This document shows positions 37,296-46,878 of a stretch of 64,000 nucleotides of DNA, piece after piece. Positions within the stretch are counted from its first letter, which is position 1. Each line of letters begins with the position of its first letter. Origin of the DNA: Nostoc cf. commune SO-36 (GTDB lineage: Bacteria; Cyanobacteriota; Cyanobacteriia; Cyanobacteriales; Nostocaceae); NCBI RefSeq assembly GCF_023734775.1, contig NZ_AP025732.1, positions 1,866,501 to 1,930,500 of the forward strand, in the 5' to 3' direction. Under the pieces are notes generated by a model. The model had not been told where the DNA came from, made no database searches, and saw nothing but the letters and a program-made list of their open reading frames with translations. A program made the translations under genes and the position numbers.

Positions 37296-37871
37296 TTACA
37301 CTAAGGAACAACAACGTTGCAACGCTTGCTTAAGTAAAGATTGATATTTTTCATCCTCAACCCCATAAGCCCCAAACCTCTCTAAATGTGGATTCATCAT
37401 TTGGGCATCGAAAAACACAAATTGCCTGTGGCGCAACCTTTCCACCAACTTTACCATCGCTACCTTCGAGCCTTCAGGAATCCGATAAAACATCGACTCA
37501 CCAATGAAAGCCCCACCAATAACAATCCCTAAAATTCCCCCAGCTAACTCGTCACCCTGCCAAGTTTCAAAACTAAAAGCATAACCACTCTGGTAAAGTA
37601 GCCAATAAATCTTTTGCAATTCCGGTGAAATCCAAGTTGTGTCTCTGTCAGCACACCCAGCCACCACAGCTTGAAAGTCCCGATTAATCGCCACAGTAAA
37701 CCGTTCTTGATTGATAACACGCTGCAAAGACTTAGGGTAGCGAAACCGCTCATCCAAAGGAATAAAAGTCCGATCGCGACTTCCGTACCAACTCAGGCGA
37801 TCGCGCTCATCAGCCATGAGAAAATAGCCTTGTGCATAACCCTCAACAATAGCGGCGATATCATATTCCAT
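37296..37871 (-). CDS. aat: Leucyl/phenylalanyl-tRNA-protein transferase
   Basis: Adds Leu or Phe to proteins with an N-terminal Arg or Lys, marking them for Clp degradation. The product of 191 residues shows GYFLMADE at the start, [25 protein letters not shown], the [10 protein letters not shown] core and [19 protein letters not shown] at 37871 is the conserved start ([17 protein letters not shown]); a longer open frame adds unrelated residues. It is shorter than the E. coli enzyme, as is common in cyanobacteria. Confidence 0.93.
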   Translation of the reverse strand: MEYDIAAIVEGYAQGYFLMADERDRLSWYGSRDRTFIPLDERFRYPKSLQRVINQERFTVAINRDFQAVVAGCADRDTTWISPELQKIYWLLYQSGYAFSFETWQGDELAGGILGIVIGGAFIGESMFYRIPEGSKVAMVKLVERLRHRQFVFFDAQMMNPHLERFGAYGVEDEKYQSLLKQALQRCCSLV

Positions 37872-37977
37872 AAATAAATATAAAAAAACACCAGAGAAAC
37901 GCCATTTGATCCTATCAATCATCCTCCGCGTTCCTCTGCGTTTCCCTCCGCGTCCCTCTGCGTTTAAAATAAAAAAA

Positions 37978-38307
37978 ATGACTCAACCAATTCCACCCAT
38001 TACCCTACCACCGCCTGAAAATCCGTTGCTCGAAGGTGAATGGTTACGAGAACGCCTACAACGGTGGCTAGATACAGAATTTATCCCCGAAGCAGTCAAC
38101 CAAAATATTGCCCAACGAGCCGCACAGATTTTTGTGCGTCAACGGATGGAAGGAGAAAACGACCTTGGTTCTCTGGTAATTGCCATTGTCACAGAGATGC
38201 AGTCCTATGATTTTTCCAATAGCTTTTATGGAGAGTTTGCGATCGCCAACGCCGTCAGCGATCTACTCTTAGAAAGTCTGGGAATTGATAAGTGCTGTGG
38301 TCAATAA
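37978..38307 (+). CDS. Conserved cyanobacterial protein of unknown function
   Basis: A 109-residue acidic, mostly helical soluble protein: [46 protein letters not shown] and a C-terminal [11 protein letters not shown]. The ATG at 37978 is chosen because the open sequence before it runs through a CCTCTGCGTTT-type repeat (37923-37966). No domain is recognised. A GTCATT-type repeat follows the stop. Confidence 0.75.
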   Translation: MTQPIPPITLPPPENPLLEGEWLRERLQRWLDTEFIPEAVNQNIAQRAAQIFVRQRMEGENDLGSLVIAIVTEMQSYDFSNSFYGEFAIANAVSDLLLESLGIDKCCGQ

Positions 38308-38371
38308 TTTTTGTCATTTGTCCTTTGTCATTAGTCCTTTGTTATTTACCAATGACTAATGACTAATGACT
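38308..38371. repeat. GTCATT-type heptad repeat
   Basis: GTCATTTGTCCTTTGTCATT units face ACCAATGACTAATGACTAATGAC-like units across a short gap. It lies between convergent genes and could terminate both. It belongs to the same family as the repeats near 24.5, 40.6 and 46.9 kb. Confidence 0.65.
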
Positions 38372-38376
38372 CTTAA

Positions 38377-38679
38377 CTACCAACTAGACTTAACAACTCC
38401 AGGCAAAAGACCTTCATGCGCCCATTCTCGCAGCACATTCCGAGACAACCCAAAATCGCGGTAAACACCTCTAGGACGACCAGTCAACCAGCAACGATTG
38501 CGGTGGCGGGTGGGCGCACTATTCCGGGGTAGCTGTTGAATCTTCCGGTGGATTTCCAGCTTATCGAGAGGAGATGCTGCACTTCTGAACTCTTCTAAGA
38601 GAGCTTCCCGCTTGTCAGCATACTTTTCTATCAACCTAGTGCGCTTTTTCTCGCGCTCAATCATGCTCTTTTTAGCCAT
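38377..38679 (-). CDS. rpsN: 30S ribosomal protein S14 (uS14)
   Basis: The 100-residue protein matches the long, zinc-free type of S14: [20 protein letters not shown], then [32 protein letters not shown] and [17 protein letters not shown]. It binds 16S rRNA in the head of the small subunit. It stands alone rather than in the main ribosomal operon, as usual in cyanobacteria. Confidence 0.98.
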   Translation of the reverse strand: MAKKSMIEREKKRTRLIEKYADKREALLEEFRSAASPLDKLEIHRKIQQLPRNSAPTRHRNRCWLTGRPRGVYRDFGLSRNVLREWAHEGLLPGVVKSSW

Positions 38680-38755
38680 ATATTCTCTAACTTATTTAAA
38701 GACACCGTTTTCCATTCTACAGTCTCTCCATCAATTCTGGGGTTACTTGTGTCGC

Positions 38756-39454
38756 TTACCCTACAACCACTGGCTTATTTGCAGTAGGACATAAATCAGC
38801 AAGTTCACAAGCAATGCAGACGGGAGAACGTGCTTTACAAATAGCACGACCGTGATAAATCAGCCGAATTGACCAATTTTCCCAATCAGGCTGAGGCAAT
38901 AAACCCATTAAATCTTGCTCAATCCGAACGGGGTCTGTATGTTCAGTTACACCCAAACGTCCGCTGAGGCGCTTGACGTGAGTATCTACTGTCACGCCAG
39001 CATTAATTCCATAAGCATGAGCCAAGACTACATTTGCTGTCTTCCGCGCCACACCTGGAAGCTTTAATAACTGTTCCATTTGGTTAGGGACAACAGAGTT
39101 AAACTCAGTGACAATCATCCTACAGGCGGCTTGAATGTTCTTGGCTTTGTTGCGATAAAATCCAGTTGAACGCACCAAGTTTTCTAACTCTACTAAGTCA
39201 GCGATCGCTAAACTCTCAGCATCAGGAAACTTACCAAATAAAGCTGGTGTTACCTTATTCACTCGCTCATCAGTACACTGAGCAGAGAGAATTGTTGCCA
39301 CCAACAATTGTACTGGCGTTGAGTAGTTCAAAGAGCAAGTAGCATCTGGATAAAGACGCTTCAAACGAGCTAAAATTTCTAGCGATCGCTCCCTCAAAAT
39401 TAAAAGTTTCTTTTCCCCACTCCCTATTTTCACTGGAATAATTTTTGCACCCAT
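38756..39454 (-). CDS. nth: Endonuclease III (DNA glycosylase/AP lyase)
   Basis: Removes oxidised pyrimidines in base excision repair. The 232-residue protein has the helix-hairpin-helix LPGVARKT (132-139) with the catalytic Lys138, Asp157 in VDTHVKRL, and the [4Fe-4S] set C206-x6-C213-x2-C216-x5-C222. About 20 residues at the N-terminus extend past the usual start. Its 5' end overlaps the 3' end of rseP by 25 bp, so the two genes are co-transcribed. Confidence 0.96.
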   Translation of the reverse strand: MGAKIIPVKIGSGEKKLLILRERSLEILARLKRLYPDATCSLNYSTPVQLLVATILSAQCTDERVNKVTPALFGKFPDAESLAIADLVELENLVRSTGFYRNKAKNIQAACRMIVTEFNSVVPNQMEQLLKLPGVARKTANVVLAHAYGINAGVTVDTHVKRLSGRLGVTEHTDPVRIEQDLMGLLPQPDWENWSIRLIYHGRAICKARSPVCIACELADLCPTANKPVVVG

Positions 39455-40530
39455 TCCAATTGGCTAGTTAATTGGGTAGTTTCTTTGACTATCAGAAAAA
39501 TTCCTAAGCCTAAGAGTAACACCAAACCAGTTTGCATTACACCTTCTTGAATCCGGGCTGGTACAGGCTTACCGCGTAAACCTTCAATCAGCAGAAAAGC
39601 GAGTTGTCCACCATCCAAAGCGGGTAAAGGCAAAATATTGATAATAGCCAAGTTAATGCTGATAATTGCGGCAAAAGACAACAGATTTGCGCTATTATCT
39701 TCAGCTAATTTTGCACCTATTTTGACAATATTAACAGGCCCAGAAACTTGTCCAGCAGTTTGTTGAAAGTTAGTAATTAACTGGCCAAAACCGCTGAGTG
39801 TGCCAACAAATAATTGTTGAAACCTGTTAGCAGCAATGCCGAAAATTTCAAAAGGACTATTAGGACGGCGATAAACTGCTGTAGCATTTGGGCTGAGTGC
39901 CACACCAACTACACCTTTGCCATCGGCTCCCAATTTTGGTGTTAATTTCAGGGTTTGTTGTTGGTTTTGACGCAGAATTTTCAGTTCGATTTGCTGATTG
40001 GGATGAGTTTGAATTTCTTTTGTCAGCAAAGGAGTTGACTTGTCAGAAGCCGGGAGTTCCTGACCGTTCACAGCCAGAATAATATCTCCTTCCCGAATTC
40101 CGGCTTGATAGGCAACAGATTCTTGATTAACAGGTTGTACGGCGACACCAGCTTGATAGTTTAATCCCTTGGGAATGCCGACAATACCCAATTGCAAAGC
40201 CAACACCAAGTAGGCAAATATTAAATTGGCGATTACTCCGGCACTGATGACAATCGCCCGGTCTAAAACTGGACGGTTACGCAGCAGATTTGGGTCATTG
40301 GGTGGAATATCGCTATCGGGGTCATCATCGGGAAAGCCCACAAAACCGCCCAAGGGAAAAGCACGGACAGCATATTCGGTTTGTGAACCTTGGTACTTTA
40401 ACAAAACTGGGCCAAAACCCAAAGAAAAACGATTAACGAGAATGCCTTGAGAACGTGCTGCAACAAAATGTCCCAACTCGTGTACCAAGATCAAAACAGC
40501 CAAGACTGCGATCGCTGCTAAAACTGACAT
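39430..40530 (-). CDS. rseP: Site-2 protease (RseP-type zinc metalloprotease)
   Basis: The 366-residue intramembrane protease has the zinc motif HELGH (17-21), a PDZ domain (about 125-205, with YQAGIREGDIILAVNGQEL) and the second metal site in LPLPALDGGQ near residue 300. Such proteases cut membrane-bound regulators after a first cut by another protease. Four membrane helices are visible. It overlaps nth, and serS lies upstream on the same strand. Confidence 0.95.
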   Translation of the reverse strand: MSVLAAIAVLAVLILVHELGHFVAARSQGILVNRFSLGFGPVLLKYQGSQTEYAVRAFPLGGFVGFPDDDPDSDIPPNDPNLLRNRPVLDRAIVISAGVIANLIFAYLVLALQLGIVGIPKGLNYQAGVAVQPVNQESVAYQAGIREGDIILAVNGQELPASDKSTPLLTKEIQTHPNQQIELKILRQNQQQTLKLTPKLGADGKGVVGVALSPNATAVYRRPNSPFEIFGIAANRFQQLFVGTLSGFGQLITNFQQTAGQVSGPVNIVKIGAKLAEDNSANLLSFAAIISINLAIINILPLPALDGGQLAFLLIEGLRGKPVPARIQEGVMQTGLVLLLGLGIFLIVKETTQLTSQLEWVQKLFQ

Positions 40531-40579
40531 AGAGTAAATTGTGAAGATATTAAGCTATAGTTATCTCCATTCTAATTGG

Positions 40580-40664
40580 GCATTGGGCATTGGGCATTGG
40601 GTATTAGTCATTGGTCATTGGTCATTGGTAAATAACAAAGGACAAATGACTAATGACAAATTAT
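40580..40664. repeat. Tandem heptads GGGCATT and GTCATTG
   Basis: Three GGGCATT units pass into GTCATTG units and then into the inverted form ACAAATGACTAATGAC. The block sits between serS and rseP and touches the serS stop codon. It belongs to the same repeat family as at other gene ends in the window. Confidence 0.65.
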
Positions 40665-41941
40665 AAAACTTCACGTCCCAAATAAGCTTGCAGCGCTTCT
40701 GGTATCCTCACCGTCCCATCAGGTTGTTGATAATTCTCCAAAATTGCTGCCATCGTCCGTCCCACAGCCAAACCGGAACCATTGAGGGTATGTACGAACT
40801 GAGTACCTTTCTTACCCGCTTCTTTGAAACGAATATCAGCCCGTCGCGCCTGGAAATCTATAGTATTGGAACAGCTAGAAATTTCGCGGTATTTGCCAGA
40901 AGAGGGCAACCAAACCTCTAAATCATAAGTTTTGGTAGAGGCAAATCCCAAATCTCCAGTACTTAAATTGACTACTCGATAAGGCAACCGCAACGCCTGT
41001 AAAATTGCTTCTGCATTCCCCACTAATTTCTCCAGTTCATCAAAAGATGTACTAGGTTCGACAAACTTCACCATTTCCACCTTATTAAATTGATGCAGAC
41101 GAATTAATCCCCGCATATCGCGCCCATAGCTACCAGCTTCCCGACGAAAACAGGGAGTAAAAGCACAGTGGTAAATAGGCAAGTTTTCAGCAGCGAGAAT
41201 TTCACCCCGGTAGAGATTTGTAACTGGAACCTCTGCCGTAGGAATCAGCCACAAGTCATCATCGGCGCATTTAAAGCTTTCTTCAGCAAACTTGGGTAAC
41301 TGACCGGTCGCTGTCAAAGACTCGGTATTAACTAACAGAGGCGGGCTTACTTCTACATATCCAGCTTGAATATGGAGAGACAGCATAAATTGAATTAATG
41401 CCCTCTCCAATGCCGCACCAGCACCTATCAATGTCACAAAGCGACTTTGGGCAACTTTTACAGCTCGTTCAACATTGAGAATACCCAGCTTTTCGCCAAT
41501 TTCCCAGTGAGGAAGAATATTTGGATTCTGGGGAATGTACTCATCACCCCAACGCCGCACTTCTACGTTATCTTCCTCATTTCTTCCAAAGGGTGTAGAG
41601 TCGCTGGGCAAATTGGGAAGTGCCAACACAAGTTGGGTAATTTGAGCTTTGAGGTCTTTTTCCTGGGGTTCCAGTTCACTCAATGTAGCTTTGACAGAGT
41701 TACCTTCATCCCGCAAAGCTTGAATTTCTGGGTCTTGAGGATTCATCCCAGATTTAATCTTCTGCCCGACAATTTTACCGATTTCGTTGCTACGGGCTTG
41801 GAGTTGACTACGCGTCCCCTCAAGTTCCCGTTGTTGCCGATCTAGCTGTAATATCGGTTCGATGTCGTATTTACCACTACGACTACTCAATCGTTCTTGA
41901 ACTAATTGCGGATTTTCCCGTATTTGCTTGATATCCAGCAC
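40661..41941 (-). CDS. serS: Seryl-tRNA synthetase
   Basis: Charges tRNA-Ser with serine. The 426-residue class II enzyme has the N-terminal coiled-coil arm (about 28-110), motif 2 [24 protein letters not shown] and motif 3 with [20 protein letters not shown]. The start codon is GTG, giving [11 protein letters not shown], the standard N-terminus. The catalytic core is complete. Confidence 0.97.
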   Translation of the reverse strand: MLDIKQIRENPQLVQERLSSRSGKYDIEPILQLDRQQRELEGTRSQLQARSNEIGKIVGQKIKSGMNPQDPEIQALRDEGNSVKATLSELEPQEKDLKAQITQLVLALPNLPSDSTPFGRNEEDNVEVRRWGDEYIPQNPNILPHWEIGEKLGILNVERAVKVAQSRFVTLIGAGAALERALIQFMLSLHIQAGYVEVSPPLLVNTESLTATGQLPKFAEESFKCADDDLWLIPTAEVPVTNLYRGEILAAENLPIYHCAFTPCFRREAGSYGRDMRGLIRLHQFNKVEMVKFVEPSTSFDELEKLVGNAEAILQALRLPYRVVNLSTGDLGFASTKTYDLEVWLPSSGKYREISSCSNTIDFQARRADIRFKEAGKKGTQFVHTLNGSGLAVGRTMAAILENYQQPDGTVRIPEALQAYLGREVL

Positions 41942-42116
41942 AGATTTTTCTCAGTTTTTAGCCTATTATCTACCTGCCAACACATCAGCATATACTGATT
42001 TTGGCTTGCCACGACCAGAAAAGCAAACATAAAAATTTTGCCCTGCCAATCTTGCCAGGGCTAGAAACATTTAAAATCCAAAATTTAAAATTCAAAATTT
42101 GGTATTACTCCCCTTT

Positions 42117-42695
42117 CTAAGGACGGTTAATGCGATTGAGCAACCAAAGCGATGCAATAACCCCTGAAAAATGCGCTGAAACAGTGTTGGTGTTTGCCTG
42201 TACCACAAGCATATCTAGACCGCTAATAATTCGGGTAGGGTCAAAAAATTGGGTAGTTATAGCTTGGGGAGAAATGGATCTTGCTACTAATGTACCAACG
42301 ATCGCTTGCGCCCCTAAAAGAGTTACCAGGGTTCCCCCTAAATTCACCCACAGCCCTAAGCGTAATACTTGCACAGTCTCGCTTTTTCGAGGGCGGTTGC
42401 TGGGATTGGAAGATTCCAATTGCTTGCCAATTCTAGTGTAACGGTAAGCTAAATAAATCCCTCCACCCAAAATAACCAGTCCACAAATTGCTAAAAATAC
42501 ACCAAAGCCAGTGCCAGGATTATTACTAGGACTGCCAGTTCTTTGATTAAAGATGGCGAACAGCAACACAATTATGCTAGAAACAACGCCTAGTATTAAC
42601 TGAATCCAGAAGCTAATCCAACCTGTAAGGCGAAAAGTTTGGGCAATTGCCCGGAGAGTTGAGGAAGATGATGGAGCATCGGGAGTTTGTGACAT
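42117..42695 (-). CDS. DUF3611 membrane protein
   Basis: The 192-residue protein has a short soluble start (SQTPDAPSSSS), then four hydrophobic segments at about residues 27-49, 65-86, 114-137 and 165-188, as in DUF3611 proteins of cyanobacteria and plastids. Motifs TFRLTGWISFWIQLILG and NLGGTLVTLLGAQAIVGTL are typical. The ATG at 42695 is chosen; earlier codons in frame lack support. The function is unknown, and a plastid or thylakoid role is likely from distribution. Confidence 0.85.
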   Translation of the reverse strand: MSQTPDAPSSSSTLRAIAQTFRLTGWISFWIQLILGVVSSIIVLLFAIFNQRTGSPSNNPGTGFGVFLAICGLVILGGGIYLAYRYTRIGKQLESSNPSNRPRKSETVQVLRLGLWVNLGGTLVTLLGAQAIVGTLVARSISPQAITTQFFDPTRIISGLDMLVVQANTNTVSAHFSGVIASLWLLNRINRP

Positions 42696-43491
42696 AGAGT
42701 GAACCAATGTGCTGGGCGCTTGATTAAGGGACGCGAGGAAAAGGGGACACGGAGACACAAAGAGTTCTTTCCCCTCGTCAGAGCGTTTCCCCGTCTTCTT
42801 TCTGACAATTCAGCGGTATCTGGAAAACCTCACTTCTATTTCTCTCTCCTAGAAGGAAGAGAGACTTTGAATTTTTCTCCTTTCCCGCAACGAGTTGGGG
42901 GTTAGTTTTTTCCATATAACGTGAAAAGTCAAGTTTTCTTTCCCCTTTTTTAGGTCTTCTTTGATAAATTTACTATCACAATTGCCATAAGAGACAAGAG
43001 ATTCTCTGATGGAGGAAATCAGTAATGGTGACTGCTTAAGTGTTTTCACTGCCGTAGCAGTTTTAACCCAGACATATCCCTTAGCGTAAGCTTTGAGAAT
43101 TTGCATGGGGAAAATCACTGTAAAACAAAGTGTTTATTAACTTTTACAGACAAAATAGCATTTTACCTGTAAAATTTTTTCGATGGCATTTTATTGCTTA
43201 AGCGGTTCTAACTAGTTTGGCATCACTTAATACCAAGATCGTGACTTCGCTATTGTCTTTTTGCTTCTCACCACACCGTATCGAGCTTGAGTAGAGTACA
43301 TTATTGTGTGCCCCTAAAACCCGCAAACTCGTTCCACAACTTTACAGGCGTGGGTAATTATTTGGTGTTTACGCAATGGATATCTAGTCTAAGTAGCTTT
43401 ATATGTATTACTCACTTAGCAGTAGCACTGTATACTGACTATAAGGATTATAGACCTTACCCTAAGGCATTTTTTTAGCCATTCATTAACC
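42696..43491. other. Intergenic region
   Basis: About 800 bp between a leftward membrane protein and a rightward regulator. A leftward frame of 89 codons at 42849-43118 exists but has no recognised domain or good ribosome site. No repeats of note were found. Confidence 0.35.
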
Positions 43492-43839
43492 ATGAAACTT
43501 GAGGATATATATCAATTCTTTGAAAATCCTCCGCCAACTTACCTTTGTCAGGAACTAGCAGTTTGTTACATACTGTCTGTTTTATTACAAGGTGAATCCT
43601 ACGGAACCGAGTTGATCGAGCAATTAGAAACTGAATATCCCATTTATCGGCTTTCAGACACCGTGCTTTATAGTGCAATCAAATTTCTGGAAGACCAAGG
43701 GGCAATCACTGGATATTGGAAGAAACTCGAAGGACGAGGACGCCCCAGACGGATGTACCAAGTTTCTCCGGAATGGCAAGTTCAAGCTCAGGATCTAGCT
43801 TTTCTTTGGCAAAATTACATTAATAGGAGGACAAAGTAA
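43492..43839 (+). CDS. PadR-family transcriptional regulator
   Basis: The 115-residue protein has the winged-helix fold of PadR: AVCYILSVLLQGESYGTELIEQLE, LSDTVLYSAIKFLEDQGAI and the wing GRGRPRRMYQVSPE. PadR proteins usually repress a nearby gene and respond to small molecules or stress. It lies 53 bp before the cytochrome-assembly protein on the same strand, which suggests one unit. The short N-terminal extension DIYQFFENPPPTYLCQ is specific to the cyanobacterial group. Confidence 0.9.
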   Translation: MKLEDIYQFFENPPPTYLCQELAVCYILSVLLQGESYGTELIEQLETEYPIYRLSDTVLYSAIKFLEDQGAITGYWKKLEGRGRPRRMYQVSPEWQVQAQDLAFLWQNYINRRTK

Positions 43840-43892
43840 CAAATAATTGATAATGAAGTAAGTCTCCTACAGTCAAACACTAACAATTAGTT

Positions 43893-44423
43893 ATGGATAC
43901 TGCTATTCTGCCATCTACGTTCCTGCTAACCTTGTTGTTATCGGTTGGGCTGTTTTTCTTTATTCGTGCCTCGACTAAAGACCGCACTGAAATAGCGCAA
44001 CTGGTATCTGAGCAAGACGAAGCTGCTTTAATGTCTCAATTAAAAGAGTATTTTCGATCGCGGTCTTACCGAGTGGCAGCGGTAGACCGAGAACAAAACC
44101 AGGTGACTTTTGAAGGTTTTGTTAAACCCAGCTGGTTTTTAGCTATATTTCTAACTTTATTGGCAGCTACCGGGATTGTTTGTCTATCTCTGGTAGTATC
44201 TATGCTTTTTCCTAGCTTCAGTACCCTTGTTCTGGCTATGGTATTGTTATCGCCTTTAAGTGGTCTATTTTATTGGAAAAAATCTGGAAGGCTTGAAAAG
44301 GTGTCGCTCAAAGTAGAAACAACTCAGAGCGAACAAACCTTCTCAAGTAAGATAACCGTAGTTGCCCATCGAGACGAACTCAGTGAGTTGCAGAGGACTC
44401 TACAGCTAAAGCCTGGGAAATAA
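43893..44423 (+). CDS. CCB-like protein (cofactor assembly of complex C, subunit B type)
   Basis: The 176-residue protein has one N-terminal helix (about 6-24), a soluble part with an IAQLVSEQDEAALMSQLKEYF start, then two helices (about 83-105 and 110-128) and a soluble end. This pattern resembles the CCB2/CCB4 type of proteins that attach heme ci to cytochrome b6. The identification rests on general resemblance rather than a firm motif. It follows the PadR gene closely. Confidence 0.6.
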   Translation: MDTAILPSTFLLTLLLSVGLFFFIRASTKDRTEIAQLVSEQDEAALMSQLKEYFRSRSYRVAAVDREQNQVTFEGFVKPSWFLAIFLTLLAATGIVCLSLVVSMLFPSFSTLVLAMVLLSPLSGLFYWKKSGRLEKVSLKVETTQSEQTFSSKITVVAHRDELSELQRTLQLKPGK

Positions 44424-44875
44424 TTGTTGCTTTTTGTGACCATCTTTTAACTATGATATGCAAACTTCTGACCTGACCTACTCTTTAGGCAATGGAAAGT
44501 AGGAAGGAGGACATCAAGACGGCTGCTTTGTCAGTTTTCCCCACGACACAAGTCATGGGGAAAAAATTTAAATTCATTAACTTAAATTCATTGACAGAGC
44601 AAGCTTTAACCATCTACTGCATAAGAGCGCAACTTCACTAGCGCTTTTTGAAGCGCTTGGCTCTATACCCACTTCCTTCTGCATCATCAAGATAGTATCA
44701 ACCCATGCAATCTAGCGTGGTTTGAGACAGCTTTACTTTCCAACTACCTGGACTAGATTTACTGGCAAATCAGCTACAAACTAAAAAAAAATTAAATTTT
44801 GCATAAACTTAGCAATTTTGCCAGTTAATAGATAGTCAGGAGCCACATTCAATGCCTAAGATGACCATCTATGGT
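44424..44875. other. Intergenic region with a hairpin
   Basis: No gene is supported. A strong inverted repeat, TTTTCCCCACGAC / GTCATGGGGAAAA with a 4-base loop, lies at 44535-44564 and probably ends the CCB-like transcript, although it has no T tract after the stem. Confidence 0.5.
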
Positions 44876-45193
44876 TCATCGACTAGCTAAGGCAAGAGAT
44901 TCTTGACCTGGTGAAGGTTCTAACACCCTCAAGCTAGGAAACAAGAAATGGTTTTCCTCTACGTATTGAGCACCAAACAGTCCCTTTTCTGCCCAGAAAT
45001 AACGATCTGTGGTGTGTTCATTTCGCTTTACGAGTAGCAAGGCCGGTGGCAAAATACCTTCAGCTTGAATGAATCTTCTCGCTGCTGTCACAGGCTTTTC
45101 TTCGCCACTCTCGATGCTATATTGAGGTACGTGCTCCAAAATGCGTCGTCCTTCCTGACGACGACGACTCTTCCTTTTGCGTCTCCTTGCCAA
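44876..45193 (-). CDS. DUF3155-family basic protein
   Basis: The 105-residue protein matches the cyanobacterial DUF3155 family: a basic start (ARRRKRKSRRRQEGRRILEHV), AARRFIQAEGILPPALLLVKRNEHTTDRYFWAEK and a conserved LFGAQYVEENHFLFPSL. The start is decided by a perfect AGGAGG eight bases before a TTG at 45193. A longer frame with an ATG at 45253 would add residues not seen in the family. The role is unknown; the basic N-terminus suggests nucleic-acid contact. Confidence 0.88.
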   Translation of the reverse strand: MARRRKRKSRRRQEGRRILEHVPQYSIESGEEKPVTAARRFIQAEGILPPALLLVKRNEHTTDRYFWAEKGLFGAQYVEENHFLFPSLRVLEPSPGQESLALASR

Positions 45194-45479
45194 TCTATTG
45201 TCCTCCTCTTTCAAGCTATAGATTGTAGTGATAGCTACAAAATCCGTCGTCATTATATAGGTTCTAGTTCAAAATATCAATAGTTTTTAACCTTTTAAGA
45301 TAAGAAAGTTAATATGTTTGAACATAGAAAAAATAAAATCACCTAAGTATATAATCCCCTAGTAGAAACCATCTCTAAGAAAATTTTAGTTAAGCTTTAT
45401 TACATGAGTGAGGTAAAAATTAAGTATCCTCTCTTAACATCATGCCTCAAAATCTATAATCTTGAGCAAGAGCTAAAAA

Positions 45480-46835
45480 ATGTTAATGTCTGCCAGTTCC
45501 GATTTTCTTGCTCTGTGTCGAGAGCAAATAGCGCTACTAACCCAAGGGCTGGGAGCAACTTTAAGTATTGTGTACCTGACACAAGAATTGGTAGAAACTT
45601 CTTCAAGCGATGCAAAACTTATTCCTGTGGTGATTTACCCGGAAACAGCATTATTATCGCCAGAAGAGGAAAATGCTGAGGGGACAGCATACAAGCAGCT
45701 TCAAGTTGGAAATGCGTTTATATTACCCAATCATCAAAGAAGGTTATTGACAGCAGGTTCAGAATCTCCAAGCTCGTCAGGGGAGTCTGAGACACCAGAT
45801 TCGTCTCCACCCCATCTAAAAGAGGAATACTTACTTAGTGGCAACCAAATTGTTTTACCTCTAATTTATGAGGGTGTGATGATGGGTTTGCTGGTGACAG
45901 GTAGGCAAGACCGGGCATGGAATGAACACGAGCAAAGTCAGATTCAACAGATAGCTCAAACATTGGCGATCGCTTGTATTTTAGATCAACGCCGAGCATG
46001 GTTTGAGCAGGAGTTACATGAGCAACAAATTCTTCAAGAAAAACAGCGCGATTTGCTAGATAATCTGTTGCATCAGTTTCGTAACCCATTAACGGCGTTG
46101 CGGACTTTTGGCAAACTGCTATTGAAACGACTAAGGCCCGCAGACACTAACCGGGATGTGGCAAATAGTATTGTGCGGGAAAGCGATCGCCTCCAAGAAT
46201 TGCTACAACAATTTGAGCAAGTAATTGACTTGACTGAAGCAGATTTAGCACCACTACATTTGCCAGAAGATGAAGTATTTGTAGAAGCAACCATCCAAAA
46301 AGACGCTAAACCGCCGCTATTATTGCCGGGAACGGGAGATAAAGCAGTTGACTGCTCCCTAGCAGATATATTAGAACCATTATTAATATCAGCCAAAGCG
46401 ATCGCTCAAGAGCGGAAGCTAAAACTAATAACTGAAATTCAACAGAATTCATCCCTAGTGCGTGCCAATGTTAAAGCATTACGAGAGGTCTTAACTAACA
46501 TCATCGATAATGCTTTGAAATATACTCCCACTGGTGGCAAAATTTTGATTCAGGCGGGGCAAGAAAAAGGGAATTTTCAAGGAATTGTCATCAGCGATAA
46601 CGGGCCTGGGATTCCACCCCAAGATTTAGAACATCTTGGAGAACGGCATTATCGTGGTGTACAAGCGCAAACAGAAATTCCCGGTACAGGTTTAGGGTTA
46701 GCGATCGCTAAACAATTAATAGAGCAAATGCAGGGCGAAATCGAGGTTTTCAGCCCTGCAATCAACTCTAAATTCACTTCACCCAGTGCGCCGGGAACTA
46801 CGTTTATTATTTGGTTGCCAGAAGTTCAAAATTAG
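45480..46835 (+). CDS. Sensor histidine kinase (Hik2/CSK-like)
   Basis: The 451-residue cytoplasmic kinase has a GAF-like sensor (about 5-165), a HisKA dimerisation helix with the phospho-acceptor His in DNLLHQFRNPLTALRTFGK, and a HATPase domain with NALKYTP (N box), SDNGPGIPP (G1) and GTGLGLAIAK (G2). There are no membrane helices. The H box and overall layout resemble Hik2, the cyanobacterial counterpart of the chloroplast sensor kinase, which senses redox and salt state; this assignment is from memory. No response regulator is adjacent. Confidence 0.88.
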   Translation: MLMSASSDFLALCREQIALLTQGLGATLSIVYLTQELVETSSSDAKLIPVVIYPETALLSPEEENAEGTAYKQLQVGNAFILPNHQRRLLTAGSESPSSSGESETPDSSPPHLKEEYLLSGNQIVLPLIYEGVMMGLLVTGRQDRAWNEHEQSQIQQIAQTLAIACILDQRRAWFEQELHEQQILQEKQRDLLDNLLHQFRNPLTALRTFGKLLLKRLRPADTNRDVANSIVRESDRLQELLQQFEQVIDLTEADLAPLHLPEDEVFVEATIQKDAKPPLLLPGTGDKAVDCSLADILEPLLISAKAIAQERKLKLITEIQQNSSLVRANVKALREVLTNIIDNALKYTPTGGKILIQAGQEKGNFQGIVISDNGPGIPPQDLEHLGERHYRGVQAQTEIPGTGLGLAIAKQLIEQMQGEIEVFSPAINSKFTSPSAPGTTFIIWLPEVQN

Positions 46836-46878
46836 TCATTTGTCCTTTGTAAATACTAATGACTAATGACCAATGACT
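46833..46878. repeat. GTCATT-type repeat after the kinase gene
   Basis: GTCATTTGTCCTTTG is followed by ACTAATGACTAATGACC-like units, overlapping the stop codons of the kinase and of the convergent SLH gene. It can fold into a hairpin that serves both. Confidence 0.6.

Noticed and set aside
42849..43118. A leftward frame of 89 codons
   Set aside because: No known domain or ribosome site, and a composition like non-coding DNA. Listed as intergenic.
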